Positions 1 through 9,582 of a stretch of 64,000 nt of DNA are shown in pieces. Each line of letters starts with the position of its first letter. Positions within the stretch are counted from its first letter, which is position 1. The stretch covers positions 43,833,110 to 43,897,109 of the forward strand of contig CM077647.1 of assembly GCA_039707465.1 (NCBI GenBank), in the 5' to 3' direction. The stretch comes from Rhabdophis nuchalis (lineage: Eukaryota; Chordata; Lepidosauria; Squamata; Natricidae). The notes under the pieces were generated by a model that was not told where the DNA came from, did no database searches, and was given only the letters and a program-made list of their open reading frames with translations. The translations under genes and the position numbers were made by a program.

Positions 1-1630
1 TCTGCATAGTTCTGGCTATTGAAGAAAACCTTGCAATGATACAAAGCACATAGTTTAAAGGAATTCTATTCCTCTTCGCTACCATAGTCATGTGAAATTT
101 CTCAAAATCCAGGATTCCAAAATTGACATTTTAGGAGGATTGCAATGTCAGCTATGATGAACAGAAGGCTTGGTTTTTCTGTCTACACTACTCTACCTGG
201 TTTAGATATAAATTAGTTTACCCTTTTCCATTGAAAGAGAACCTCCAAATATTAATATTTGCAGTTTGCATATATTGGGAATGTTTGTTGTGGTATAGTC
301 TTTCTTTACTGATGGACAAGACAAAGTTAGATACTAGGAATACAAAAACTCCTATTCCCTTGAAATACTTCTGAAAGAAAGCTGTGTGATTTTATTTAGC
401 ACTAAATGCTTCCTTGCTTCAGTGTGATTGCCACTTACTTTCCGTTAAATGAAAAATGTGTTTTGGATCAGTAGCACATGACTGAAATATTTTATTCCCC
501 TCCATGGATGAACAAATACTGGTTGTATTTTACAACACATACTGCTATGGCTGTTTTGTCACATTGTTTCTTTAGTAGAAAAAAAGACTTAATTTTAAAT
601 TTATTTTAAGCAGCAGAATAAACATTTTAATAAATAAAATAAAATGCCAACTATAGTTACATACATTTTCATATTTGCAATTGCACAGAGATATTTACAT
701 AGAGACAAAGAGGACATTTAACCCAATGCCATGAAACTAGGCGTATTTTGTTTAATACAACTACAGAACATATAATGGAGTATTTATAGTCATAATAAAG
801 AATGAATGAGTCCCTATAAATGCACACTATGACTGGATGTATTATTTACAAATGTTACATTTTGCATCATCTTGACATTTGACAGATTCTAAGGGTTATG
901 TCAGCTATGCTTCAGTGGGTAATAAAATACACTTAGTCCTGAACCATTGAAAGAAATTCAACATCTTAGAAATATATATATATTTCTATTCCATTCTTTT
1001 GTGCCATGCCTATGGAATATTCATCATCAATCTCTTTGGGGACAATGATGAATGAATTTAGTTCAGAGAATCATTTTATAAACTTTATCTATAAAAATGT
1101 TTCCAATTAGTTTACCCAATTTATTTTTAAAGTGTTTGTTTGACAACAAAAATAATTTGCCTCTGCATTTCATTTCTGCATTACACAAAGAGTAGAAAAT
1201 AGATCTATTTCTATTTGTTCATATATAGGGTTGTATTTAATCACTGACTACTTAAAGTAAAATAAGAATTTAAAATAAGATATTAAAAATGAATATGAAC
1301 TAATACAATGAAACAATGATTATGAACAAAAGACATTTGTTGTAATGACTTAAGCACAACAATAGAGAAAAGTAAAAATTGGGCAGTTTGCAGTTTCCAA
1401 AATAATGCAATACTAAACAATGGTGAAGGACATGTAATTTTATAGTGTTTTTTCAATAAATCTATGACTGAATGTATGTATAACAATGTTATATTCATAC
1501 AGAATGGTACCAAATAGCTTTGTGTTATTTTTTACCAGATTAGTGATGTTTGTGCTACCTGTTTTAACATGTGCCAATGAAACAGAGATGCTAAGCTCAC
1601 AATTGATATAAAAGCTGTAAGTGGCACAAA
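1..1630. other. AT-rich intronic DNA without recognised gene
   Basis: No coding exon, RNA gene or clear repeat was recognised. The open frames here are short, low-complexity and rich in Phe/Ile/Leu, as expected by chance in AT-rich DNA. Interpreted as intron of the minus-strand host gene whose exon lies near 36.5 kb (inference). Confidence 0.5.
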
Positions 1631-2000
1631 GAGCCATGGAAAGATACATGCTCAGCATCACAAGACAAGAAAGACTTGCAAATGGATTAGAGAACAAACA
1701 AAAGTACACAATATCATCAAGAGAGGAAAAGAATTGAAATGGAAAGGGGCTAATCACATAACCAGAAGAAATGATGGCAGATGGGCCAAGGTAGTCATAG
1801 AATGGATCCCACTTTATAAAAATTATTCATGAAAGAAACCTGAAACAAGATGGATCAATGACATCAGCAAGTATGACAGGCCTAGTTTGAAAAAGAAAGG
1901 TCAGGAGCATATTGGTTGGAAAGATGAGGAAAAGGCCTTCATCCTGCAGTGGATAGACAATGGTTAAAATGCTGGTGATGGTTATGTTGAGAGACACTGA
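1631..2000 (+). mobile_element. RTE-like LINE, C-terminal ORF2 remnant
   Basis: Conceptual plus-strand translation, with stops and frameshifts, reads like the C-terminal tail of an endonuclease/reverse transcriptase polyprotein: KRAMERYMLSITRQ near 1635, then a GHITRRNDGRWAKVVIEWIP block around 1755-1810 and a TRWINDISKYD block near 1850. This 'GH..RR.DGRW...V.EW.P' signature is typical of RTE-type LINE ends (family knowledge). The catalytic domains are absent, so this is a 5'-truncated, decayed copy. A second copy of the same region lies on the minus strand at 37585-38085. Clade placement is from memory of motifs and is only moderately sure. Confidence 0.55.
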
Positions 2001-2366
2001 CTAGCCCAGTCACCTAGCTAGCTTTCATTTCTAAAGTAGGCCTAGTCTCCTGGTTTCTAGGACAGCACCAGTAGTAGTATTGAAAAGGAAAGAATAAAAT
2101 TTGAGGAAGCATAATAGTTCCAAATGGACAGAACACTTTATTCAAAGTAAGATCAATGGGTTTCAGAGGTGCATATTTACTTCTTGTCTCTGCTACCATA
2201 CAAATGATTAGTAATTAGAAGATTTTACTTCTATTTTCAAACAAGAAAATATTTATAATTTTATCCATTACCAATTCTGTAATTGTAGTTTATTTGAACA
2301 ATTTAAAATTTAAATTTAAATTGTTTTAAGTTTAAAAAAAATTCTAATTAGAATGGAAGCTGACTA
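2001..2366. other. AT-rich spacer
   Basis: About 370 bases between the RTE-like remnant and the next transposon. Nothing recognisable is seen. Confidence 0.4.
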
Positions 2367-3787
2367 CTGTATTTTTCAGAGTATAAGACACACCCAGGTT
2401 TTGAAGAGCCAATTTTTTTTAAAAAAGTAGGTAGGTAGGTAGAGAGATAGAGAGGGAGAGAAAGAGAGAGAAATACAGTAGGTAGGTAGGGAGAGGGGGA
2501 GAGTAGTTAGGTAAGTAGGTAGATAAAGGGAGGGAGGGAGGGGGAGGGAGAAATACAGTAAGGTAGGGAGAGAGAGTGTGTAGATAGGAAGGTAGATAGA
2601 GGGATAGAGAGAGAGAAATTGAGAGAGAGAGAAATACAGTAGATGGGTAGGGGGGAGAGAGTAGGTAGATAGGTAGATAGGTAGATAGAGGGGGGAGAGA
2701 AATACAGTAGATAGGTAGGTAGGTAGAGGGATAGAGAGAGAAATAGAGAGAGAGAAATACAGTAGATAGGGGAGGAGAGAGAGAGAGAAATACAGTTGAT
2801 AGGTAGGGAGGTAGAGGGATAGAGAGAGAAATTGAGAGAGAGAGAGAAATACAGTAGATGTGTAGGGGGGAGAGAGAGTAGGTATATAGGTATATAGGTA
2901 GATTGAGGGTGGAGAGAAATACAGTAGAAGGTAGATAGGTAGGTAGAGGGATAGAGAGAGAAATATATATAGAGAAATAGAGGGTGGGGAGAGAAATATA
3001 GTAGATGGGTAGGTAGGTAGAGGGATAGAGAGAGAGAAATTGAGAGAGAGAAATACAGTAAATAGGTAGAGAGAGAGTGTGTGTGTAGATAGGTAGTTAG
3101 ATAGAGGGATAGAGAGAGAGAAATAGAGAGAGAGAGAAATACAGTAGATATGGAGGGAGGGAGAGAGTAAGTAGGTAGGTAGGTAGGTAGGTAGATGTTT
3201 CTAGGTGTATTTACCCATGTGCTGGAGAAGGAAATTGCTGTAGCATCTAAGGCTTTGTTTCTGCAGGCACAAAACTTGACCAACCTAATTTTTATTAACC
3301 ACTTTAAACAGCTTTCCAAAAGGAGAAAAAACACCCTTTTTGCACTCTGCAAACCTCCCCAAAACAGCCTGTTTTTCGCGAAAATGGGCCCATTTGTCTT
3401 CAAATAAAAAGCATGACTAGCCTTGGGAGGCAGAGCATGCAGAGTGCTCCTGAGGGGGGGCTCAAAATGAGCACAAAACGGCCCATTTTTCATGAAAATG
3501 GCCCATTTTAGGGTCAAAAAAATTGCATGCATAGCCTTATGGAAGCTTATAGAGTGCTGCTGGGGAATGGGGGGAGGCAAAAAGCAGCCCGTTTTAGACT
3601 AATTTCTGCCCTCCCCAGCCCCCAGGAGCTCTCTGGAAGCCTCTATAAGGCTATGCACAACCATTTTGGTGAAGGGGGGCAGGGTTTCAGGAGGCAAAAA
3701 ATGCTGTACTCAATGTATAAGACACACCCAGATTTTCAGCCCCTTTTTAGAGGAAAAAAGTAGCATCTTATACTCCAAAAAATACGG
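2367..3787. mobile_element. Non-autonomous pogo/Tigger-like element
   Basis: The ends are imperfect inverted repeats: CTGTATTTTTCAGAGTATAA at the left, and the reverse complement of the right end (CCGTATTTTTTGGAGTATAA). Both are flanked by TA (2365-2366 and 3788-3789), the duplication expected of Tc1/mariner/pogo transposition. A second TATAAGACACACCCAG block lies inside the right end (about 3715-3731), so the terminal motif is repeated subterminally. The body is non-coding: a long GATA/GTAG minisatellite followed by about 500 bp of unique sequence. No transposase is present. The ends resemble those of the autonomous element at 29819-33115 (CCGTATTTATTTGAGTATAA), so mobilisation by a related pogo transposase is plausible (inference). 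Confidence 0.7.
2421..3193. repeat. GTAG/GATA/GA-rich minisatellite
   Basis: Irregular higher-order tandem array. Short GTAG and GATA runs alternate with GA-rich runs, and the segment GAGAAATACAGTAG recurs roughly every 40-90 bp (for example near 2469, 2549, 2630, 2697 and 2753). The open frame on the opposite strand that reads as Leu/Ser/Tyr/Pro repeats is a by-product of the array, not a gene. The same unit appears in a second array at 57103-57655. Confidence 0.9.
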
Positions 3788-3801
3788 TATATGTTATAAG
3801 T

Positions 3802-3803
<2 letters not shown>

Positions 3804-3839
<36 letters not shown>
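3804..3839. repeat. (AC)n microsatellite
   Basis: About 18 uninterrupted AC dinucleotides just outside the right end of the pogo-like element, followed by a short GA-rich run. Confidence 0.95.
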
Positions 3840-3841
<2 letters not shown>

Positions 3842-4339
3842 GGAGGGAGGTGTGGGAGAGAGATATATCCTTTTCTTTTAATACATGTGTATTTTTTTAT
3901 TTTGCTATCTGAAAAGGAAAAAAGAGTAAGGAAAAAGGGCTTTGCAACAGTAACTATGTTGTTACTGTATGGCAAAGCATTATGTGAAGTTAGTCTATTT
4001 TTTGGACAATGAAATAGAAAAACTGAATGAATTCAAGATTAAAATCTTGTAAGTAGAAATGGAGAAATAAAAGTAAATTACAATCATAATATTTAAAAAT
4101 CACAAAAAATCTTAAATATTTTCATTAGAAAATTGTAATTAATTTGCTGATTGTGATTTCATAGGTAATCTTTAATTTGCTAACTTTATTACGTTGATTG
4201 CACATCTCCTTTATATGTTTTTCAAAGAGGTAATTATCTTAATTTGCAAGCTGAAAGAGTGTCTTTGAAATGCAGGAGAACAAGTAGAAGTGAAAAGTAA
4301 ATCCAGAATTTTATTTTAACCTATTTATTAATTATTTTG

Positions 4340-4342
<3 letters not shown>
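3840..4342. other. AT-rich spacer
   Basis: AT-rich DNA with no recognised gene or repeat family. Confidence 0.4.
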
Positions 4343-4379
<37 letters not shown>

Positions 4380-4380
4380 T
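4343..4380. repeat. (TG)n microsatellite
   Basis: Near-perfect TG run with one GG interruption, immediately beyond the 3' tail of the CR1 LINE. Confidence 0.95.
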
Positions 4381-4399
4381 TAGGTTTTTGAGCTGATAA

Positions 4400-5987
4400 A
4401 TAAATACAATAATACAATACAATACAATAGCAGAGTTGGAAGGGACCTTGTAGGTCTTCTAGTCCAACCCCCTGCATGGGCAGGAATCTTACACCATTTC
4501 AGACAAATGGCTGTCCAACATCTTCTTAAAGACTTCCAGGGTTGGGGCATTCACAACTGCTGGAGGCAAGCTGTTCCAGAGGTTAATTGTTCTTACTGTT
4601 AGGAAATTTCTCCTTAGTTCTAAGTTGCTTCTCTCCTTGGTTAGTTTCCACCCATTGCTCCTTGTCCTGCCCCCAGGTGTCTTGGAGAAAAGTTTGACTC
4701 CCTCTTCTTTGTGGCACCCTCTGAGATATCGGAACACTGCTATCATGTCTCCCCTGGTCCTTCTCTTCATCAAACTAGACATACCCAGTTCCTGCAGCCG
4801 TTCTTCATATGTCTTAGTCTCCAGTCCTCTAATCATCTTGGTTGCTCTTCTTTGCACTCTTTCCAGAGTCTCCACGTCTTTTCTACATCGTGGCGACCAA
4901 AACTGTATGCAGTATTCCAAGTGTGGCCTTACCAAGGCACTATACAGTGGCATTAACACTTCACGCGATCTAGATTCTATCCCTCTGTTGATGCAGCCTA
5001 GAACTGTGTTGGCTTTTTTGGCAGCTGCTGCACACTGCTGGCTCATATTTAAATGGTTGTCCACTAGGATTCCGAGATCCCTCTCGCAGTTGCTACTATT
5101 GAGCAAGGTACCACCTATACTGTACTTGTGCATTTGGTTTTTCTTGCCTATATGTAGGACCTTACTTTTTTCACAATTGAATTTCATTTTATTAGACAGT
5201 GCCCAATGTTCAAGTTTGTCTAGATCCTTCTGTATCTTAAGCCTATCTTCTGGAGTGTTGGCTATTCCTGCCAGCTTGGTGTCGTCTGCGAATTTGATGA
5301 GTTCCCCATTTATCCCCTCATCCAAATCGTTGATGAAGATGTTAAAGAGTACTGGGCCTAAAACAGAGCCTTGGGGGACTCCACTGCATACTTCCTTCCA
5401 TGTAGATGCAGTTCCATTGAGGACTACACGTTGAGTGCGGTTGGTCAGCCAGTTACGAATCCATTTGGTGGTGGTGCTGTCTAACCCACAATTTTCTACT
5501 TTATCTAATAGTAGGTTATGGTCTACTTTATCAAATGCCTTACTGAAGTCCAGGTAAATTATATCAACAGCATTCCTCTGGTCCACTGATTTTGTTACTT
5601 TGTCAAAGAATGCAATTAGATTCGTCTGGCATGATCTGTTTTTGACAAACCCATGTTGGCTTTTGGCTATTACTTTGTTTGCTTCTAGGTGTTCACTTAT
5701 TTGTTGTTTAATTATCTTTTCCAGAATCTTTCCTGGTATTGAGGTCAGGCTGATGGGTCTATAGTTTCCTGGATCTGTTTTTTTTCCTTTTTTGAAGATG
5801 GGAACCACATCTGCTCTTTTCCAGTCTTCTGGCAGTTCCCCGGTGCTCCAGGATCTCTGAAAGATATAGTTCAGTGGTTCTGAGATCTCGTCTGCCAGTT
5901 CCTTCAGAACCCTGGGGTGTAATCCATCCGGTCCTGGTGATTTGAACTCGTCCAGGGCAGACAGGTGCTCACTTACCATTATTCTTC
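4400..5987 (-). mobile_element. CR1 LINE, 5'-truncated
   Basis: Minus-strand CR1-type retrotransposon. Its 3' UTR carries the conserved AGTTGGAAGGGACCTTG block (seen as reverse complement in this family; here directly at 4434-4450 on the plus strand of the copy), and it ends in short CAATA/TATTG tandem repeats at about 4407-4428. The element keeps the reverse transcriptase and C-terminal region but stops at about 5985, before the endonuclease, so it is 5'-truncated as most LINE copies are. It abuts a GGGAGACTAGGAAAG segment into which the L1 at 6025 inserted. Confidence 0.85.
4489..5979 (-). CDS. CR1 reverse transcriptase (partial, open)
   Basis: Encodes 496 residues of a CR1 ORF2 protein, which copies LINE RNA into DNA at the nicked target. 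Visible reverse transcriptase blocks, in order: KSPGPDGLHPRVLK near residue 13, NYRPISLTS (~72), QHGFVKNRSCQTNL (~109), YLDFSKAFDKVDH (~143), GVPQGSVLGPVLFN (~200) and the catalytic FADDTKL (~230). The C-terminal part has the CR1-type WSPRCRKDVETLERVQRRATK and the MKRRTRGDMI block. No stop interrupts it, suggesting a fairly young insertion. The N-terminal endonuclease is missing, so the start ATG is simply the first Met after truncation and the product is not autonomous. A homologous 3' fragment lies at 56388-57102. Confidence 0.85.
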   Translation of the reverse strand: MVSEHLSALDEFKSPGPDGLHPRVLKELADEISEPLNYIFQRSWSTGELPEDWKRADVVPIFKKGKKTDPGNYRPISLTSIPGKILEKIIKQQISEHLEANKVIAKSQHGFVKNRSCQTNLIAFFDKVTKSVDQRNAVDIIYLDFSKAFDKVDHNLLLDKVENCGLDSTTTKWIRNWLTNRTQRVVLNGTASTWKEVCSGVPQGSVLGPVLFNIFINDLDEGINGELIKFADDTKLAGIANTPEDRLKIQKDLDKLEHWALSNKMKFNCEKSKVLHIGKKNQMHKYSIGGTLLNSSNCERDLGILVDNHLNMSQQCAAAAKKANTVLGCINRGIESRSREVLMPLYSALVRPHLEYCIQFWSPRCRKDVETLERVQRRATKMIRGLETKTYEERLQELGMSSLMKRRTRGDMIAVFRYLRGCHKEEGVKLFSKTPGGRTRSNGWKLTKERSNLELRRNFLTVRTINLWNSLPPAVVNAPTLEVFKKMLDSHLSEMV

Positions 5988-6007
5988 TCTAATAAATAAG
6001 GGAGACT

Positions 6008-6024
6008 AGGAAAGATCTATTTCG
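6008..6024. repeat. L1 target-site duplication, left
   Basis: The 17-bp sequence AGGAAAGATCTATTTCG here is repeated exactly at 13076-13092. It brackets the L1 and defines its boundaries. Confidence 0.92.
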
Positions 6025-6660
6025 GGGCGTGGCTAATGGTTGAGTAGCGAGAGGACGTTCCTCCATTTCGTAGGGTTTTTCTTTTTTAACAAAATGTGGA
6101 TTAAAAGTGATTAAATGCACCGTTAAAAGCCGAGATTGTTTACAACGGGTTTGGAAAGGCGGAGGACTGTGTAGATTGATTTTTACACCGATAGATCAAA
6201 CCGGACTGCTTGAATTTTAAAGTTTCGTTTCTTCGTGGGAAAGCAGAGGTTTGACCGAAGCGGCGGAGATAGGCAGTTTGCCTTTGTTTGACAAGCACCA
6301 TGATTTGCAGGTTTCCTTTACTTGCTATGAGGCATAAACACAGGCTTGAAAGTTAAGTAAACAACAGCGGAAGATTAGCTGAGGTATGTGGATTGCAAGC
6401 TTTTGAACTTTTGAACTTTTTAAGTGGACTGTTTATGCTGAATGTAGCGAGTGAGCTTCTGGCAACGCCTATAAAGATACAGATATTGTATTTTATGAGC
6501 TATGGATTATAGCCTTTTTACTTCTGTCCTGGCTTCTTTGGTGCTTTAAAAGCCGTCTCAGCTTTATTTACTTGGGGTTTTGCCCTTTTTCTTCAATAAA
6601 GACCCTCTTGGCAGGTTTATTTCTTTTCTTTTTAAAAAAAGAGATTACTGATTCGACACG
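6025..6660 (+). promoter_or_regulatory. L1 5' UTR with presumed internal promoter
   Basis: The 636 bp between the left duplication and the ORF1 start. It begins with a GC-richer stretch (GGGCGTGGCTAATGG) and becomes T-rich before the ATG. L1 5' UTRs carry internal RNA polymerase II promoters (family knowledge); no specific factor site is claimed here. Confidence 0.5.
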
Positions 6661-7704
6661 ATGACTCAACAGCCTTCTGAACTTGAACGAATCATAGGGG
6701 CATTAAATACAATTGGGGAAAAACTAACTGTTGTAACTGACCGTTTGAACAATTTGACATTGGAAATTCAAAAAACCAAAGAAGAAATTAGTGACATGAA
6801 TGTTAACTTTGCAAAGCAAAACGTGGAAATTAATTTTATAAAGGACGATATTAAACAGATTTATGTTCATGAGGAACAGTCTGATCGTAAGTTTGAATGG
6901 ATTTTTTTAAAAAATCAGCAACAGGATAGGAGAATCAGTCTTTTGGAGGAAGATGCAAGAAAATATAATGTTGTTATTCGTGGAATTTCGGAGGATAGGG
7001 TGGATAATTTGAAGCAAAGAATGTTAAAATGGCTGAATGAACTTGATGCATCAATTGTATACACGGCAGCGGACTTAGTAAGTGTTTTTAGAATTGGTTA
7101 TAAGAGACAAAGTGGAGCTAATAGAAATGTTCTTGTGAGATTTGCAAACCTTGGAGATAAATTAGAAGTTATGGGAAAAATAAGGGAACTGGGAGAACCC
7201 CCAAAATTTGAGGGGAAGGAAATTCAAGTGTTTCCAGATATTTCTAGAGAAGAAAGAGCATGGAGATTTTTTTTAAAACCAATTACAAAAGTCCTGAGAG
7301 ACAATGATATTAAGTATAATTGGAGACCATTACAGCAGTTGAAATTTTTTTACAAAGGGAGAATGCAAACTATCACTTCGGAAACGGATGCCATAAGATT
7401 GATACGGGAGCTCAGGCTGATTGAGAAAGACGAGGATTTAACAGAAATTAAAGATCATATGCTTAAGATGGGTGGAATACAAGTGGAATCTCCAACATTG
7501 GAGGAAAAAGGAGCAGTTGGTGGTCAAGATCCTAAAAGTTTAAAACGGAAAGAAATCTCTCCGGCAATGTCCGAACATAAGAAAACCCGTGAAGAGACTA
7601 AGAGAGCGTCAGCCAAGGAGGAGGACCTTAGAAGAAAGCAGGAAGCTGAGTGCGGGGACAAGCCAGTGTTATCTTCTTTTTTTGAAAGTGGAATACAAGA
7701 ATAA
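6661..7704 (+). CDS. L1 ORF1 protein (RNA-binding chaperone)
   Basis: 347 residues, intact. L1 ORF1p coats L1 RNA as a trimer and acts as a nucleic-acid chaperone in the cytoplasmic RNP (family knowledge). Residues about 1-95 are heptad-like and charged (LERIIGALNTIGEKL...), consistent with the trimeric coiled coil. Residues about 100-190 (KYNVVIRGI, LVSVFRIGYK, RNVLVRF) match the RRM region. About 195-260 (QVFPDISREERAWR, YNWRPLQQLKFFYKG) match the C-terminal domain. The tail beyond residue 270 is Lys/Glu-rich and variable. The chosen ATG follows an A-rich stretch and precedes the coiled coil directly. It ends 235 bp before ORF2, the standard L1 spacing type. Confidence 0.9.
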   Translation: MTQQPSELERIIGALNTIGEKLTVVTDRLNNLTLEIQKTKEEISDMNVNFAKQNVEINFIKDDIKQIYVHEEQSDRKFEWIFLKNQQQDRRISLLEEDARKYNVVIRGISEDRVDNLKQRMLKWLNELDASIVYTAADLVSVFRIGYKRQSGANRNVLVRFANLGDKLEVMGKIRELGEPPKFEGKEIQVFPDISREERAWRFFLKPITKVLRDNDIKYNWRPLQQLKFFYKGRMQTITSETDAIRLIRELRLIEKDEDLTEIKDHMLKMGGIQVESPTLEEKGAVGGQDPKSLKRKEISPAMSEHKKTREETKRASAKEEDLRRKQEAECGDKPVLSSFFESGIQE

Positions 7705-7939
7705 CCCGAAAGAAATGACCCGACCATGGGCATGTTCCCCCCCCCCACACTCTTTATATGGAGGCGTAACTCGAATGAGGATGTGGGGGGTGAAGATTAA
7801 TTGTTATTTGTTGTTGTTGTGTTTTAAGTTTGTCTTTGTTCTGTCTTATGTCTTTTTTCTTGTATGTTATTTTTGTTTGGTGTTGGGTGGGCACGTAAAG
7901 GAAGAGAAGGGGCTAGGATTAAAAAAAGTTACCGCGTAA

Positions 7940-8390
7940 ATGCGGTTTATAAAAATAATGACATGGAACGTGAAGGGCACAGGTAGCCAAATAAAGAGGA
8001 AGAGATTGGAGCTTAAAATTAAAAGGGACTTACCAGACATATTATTTTTGCAGGAAACTCATCAAAAATCTGAGGATTTCAATAGAATGAATATAAAGGG
8101 TATGCAAGTTTACGAAAAATCTTTCAGAACCTCCAAAGCTAGAGGAGTGGCAACATTGATATCAAATAGGGTATATTTTGAAAAAAAACAAGTAATTAGA
8201 GACGAGAAAGGAAGATATTTAATAATTATAGGGAATATTAACGAACAAAAAGTGACACTGGTCAATTTATATCTACCAAATGAAAAACAAAAGGGATTCC
8301 TTGATAAAATAACTAAGATTTTGGAAACTGAAAGTGTAGGGAAAGTGATTGTGGCGGGGGATTTTAACATGATTAGAGATAAAATAGATA
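7940..8390 (+). pseudogene. L1 ORF2, 5' part (APE endonuclease N-half)
   Basis: About 150 residues of the apurinic/apyrimidinic-type endonuclease that nicks target DNA. Visible motifs: MTWNVKG near residue 7 (catalytic Asn), LFLQETH (~36, catalytic Glu), GVATLISN (~69), VTLVNLYLPN (~107) and VAGDFNMI (~139, the catalytic GDFN). The reading then breaks into L2 sequence after DKIDS, so the SRIDY and SDH endonuclease blocks are found only beyond the insertion at about 9724 and 9795. The mRNA of this copy cannot give full-length ORF2p. Confidence 0.88.
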
Positions 8391-9582
8391 GCACTCTCTG
8401 GTCGGTCACAATATGTGTTGACGGGGGGGGAAGAGGTCGACTTCTAGATCCCTCTTATGTGGGGTCCCTCAGGGGTCGGTCCTCTCGCCCCTGCTGTTCA
8501 ACATATATATGAAGCCGCTGGGTGAGATCATCCGTGGTTTCGGGGTGGGATATCATCTGTACGCTGATGATACCCAGCTGTACATATCCACCCCGGACCA
8601 CCCCAATGATGCCGTCGAGGTTATGTCCCGGTGCTTGGAGGCTGTACGGATCTGGATGGGTAGTAACAAACTCAGGCTCAACCCGTCCAAGACTGAGTGG
8701 CTGTGGCTTCCGGCACCCCGTTTCAGCCAGATTATTCCAACTCTGGTCATTGGGGGCGAAACACCAGCCCCTGTTGAGAAGGCACGCAATCTAGGTGTCC
8801 TCCTGGACTCCCGGCTGACTATGGAAGACCAGGTGGCGGCCGTGGCCAGGGGGGCATTCCATCAGGTACGCCTGATGTGCCAATTGCATCCCTTACTGGA
8901 TCGGGGAGCCTTACGCACAGTCACTCAAGCACTCGTCACATCTCGACTTGACTATTGCAATGCTCTCTACATGGGGCTTCCCTTGAAGTGCACCCGAAGA
9001 CTACAGTTAGTCCAGAACACGGCCGCACGGATAATTACGGGAGCGCCTAAACACTCCCATATAACACCTGTCCTACGCGAGCTCCACTGGCTTCCTGTGG
9101 TCTTTCGGGTGCGCTTCAAGGTCCTAACGACCATCTTCAAAACGCTCCATGGCTCGGGACCTAGCTATCTGCAAGACCGTCTCCTGCCCCATACATCCCA
9201 GGGACCGACACGCTCCCACAGAGAGGGCCTCCTCAGGGTGCCGTCGGTCGGGCAAAGTCGACTGTCGGCGCCCAGGGGGAGGGCCTTCTCTGTGGCAGGG
9301 CCGGCCCTTTGGAACGACCTGCCCCCTGAAATCCGCACCATTACTGACCTCCGCCTCTTCCGCAAATGTCTTAAGACTCACTTCTTCCAACTAGCCGGCC
9401 TTGCGTAACCCCAGCACCGCCAATTATAAACGAGGGTTTTAAAAACGGTTACAACACAGGCATCTAATATCTATGTATTGTATTTTGTATTTATTGATTT
9501 AATTCTATGTTCGCCGCCCCGAGTCCCTTGTTGTGAGATGGGAGCGGGTTATAAATATGAAAAATAAATAAATAAAATAAAC
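8391..9582 (+). mobile_element. L2 LINE 3' fragment inserted into L1 ORF2
   Basis: Same-strand insertion of a 5'-truncated L2-clade LINE. It starts in the reverse transcriptase at the CTGGTCGGTCACAATATG stretch that also occurs, reverse-complemented, in the L2 copy at 17625-19378. It ends in the family 3' UTR with GCCGCCCCGAGTCCC followed by an AAATAAATAAATAAAA tail. The L1 reading frame resumes in phase at the NPTRFRETNKGEI stretch (about 9583-9620), so little target sequence was lost. A clear target duplication was not found; only a short TAAAATA match is possible. Confidence 0.88.
8509..9408 (+). pseudogene. L2 reverse transcriptase C-terminal fragment
   Basis: 299 open residues of L2 ORF2 beginning within the palm domain: YHLYADDTQLYIS (~17, catalytic YADD), RLNPSKTEWLWL (~57), NLGVLLDSRLTMEDQV (~94), TSRLDYCNALYMGLP (~144), LQLVQNTAARI, LHWLPVVFRVRFKVL (~193) and the C-terminal LWNDLPPEIRTITDLRLFR block. 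These are hallmark L2-clade motifs. The preceding GVPQGSVLS block lies just upstream in another frame (a frameshift in the G-run near 8425). The first Met is internal to the protein, so the start is artificial. Confidence 0.85.

Noticed and set aside
2507..3580. 357-codon minus-strand frame rich in Leu/Ser/Tyr/Pro
   Set aside because: It is the translation of the GTAG/GATA/GA minisatellite plus non-coding transposon body.
4625..5434. 269-codon plus-strand frame over the CR1 element
   Set aside because: Antisense shadow of the CR1 reverse transcriptase, whose minus-strand motifs are unmistakable.
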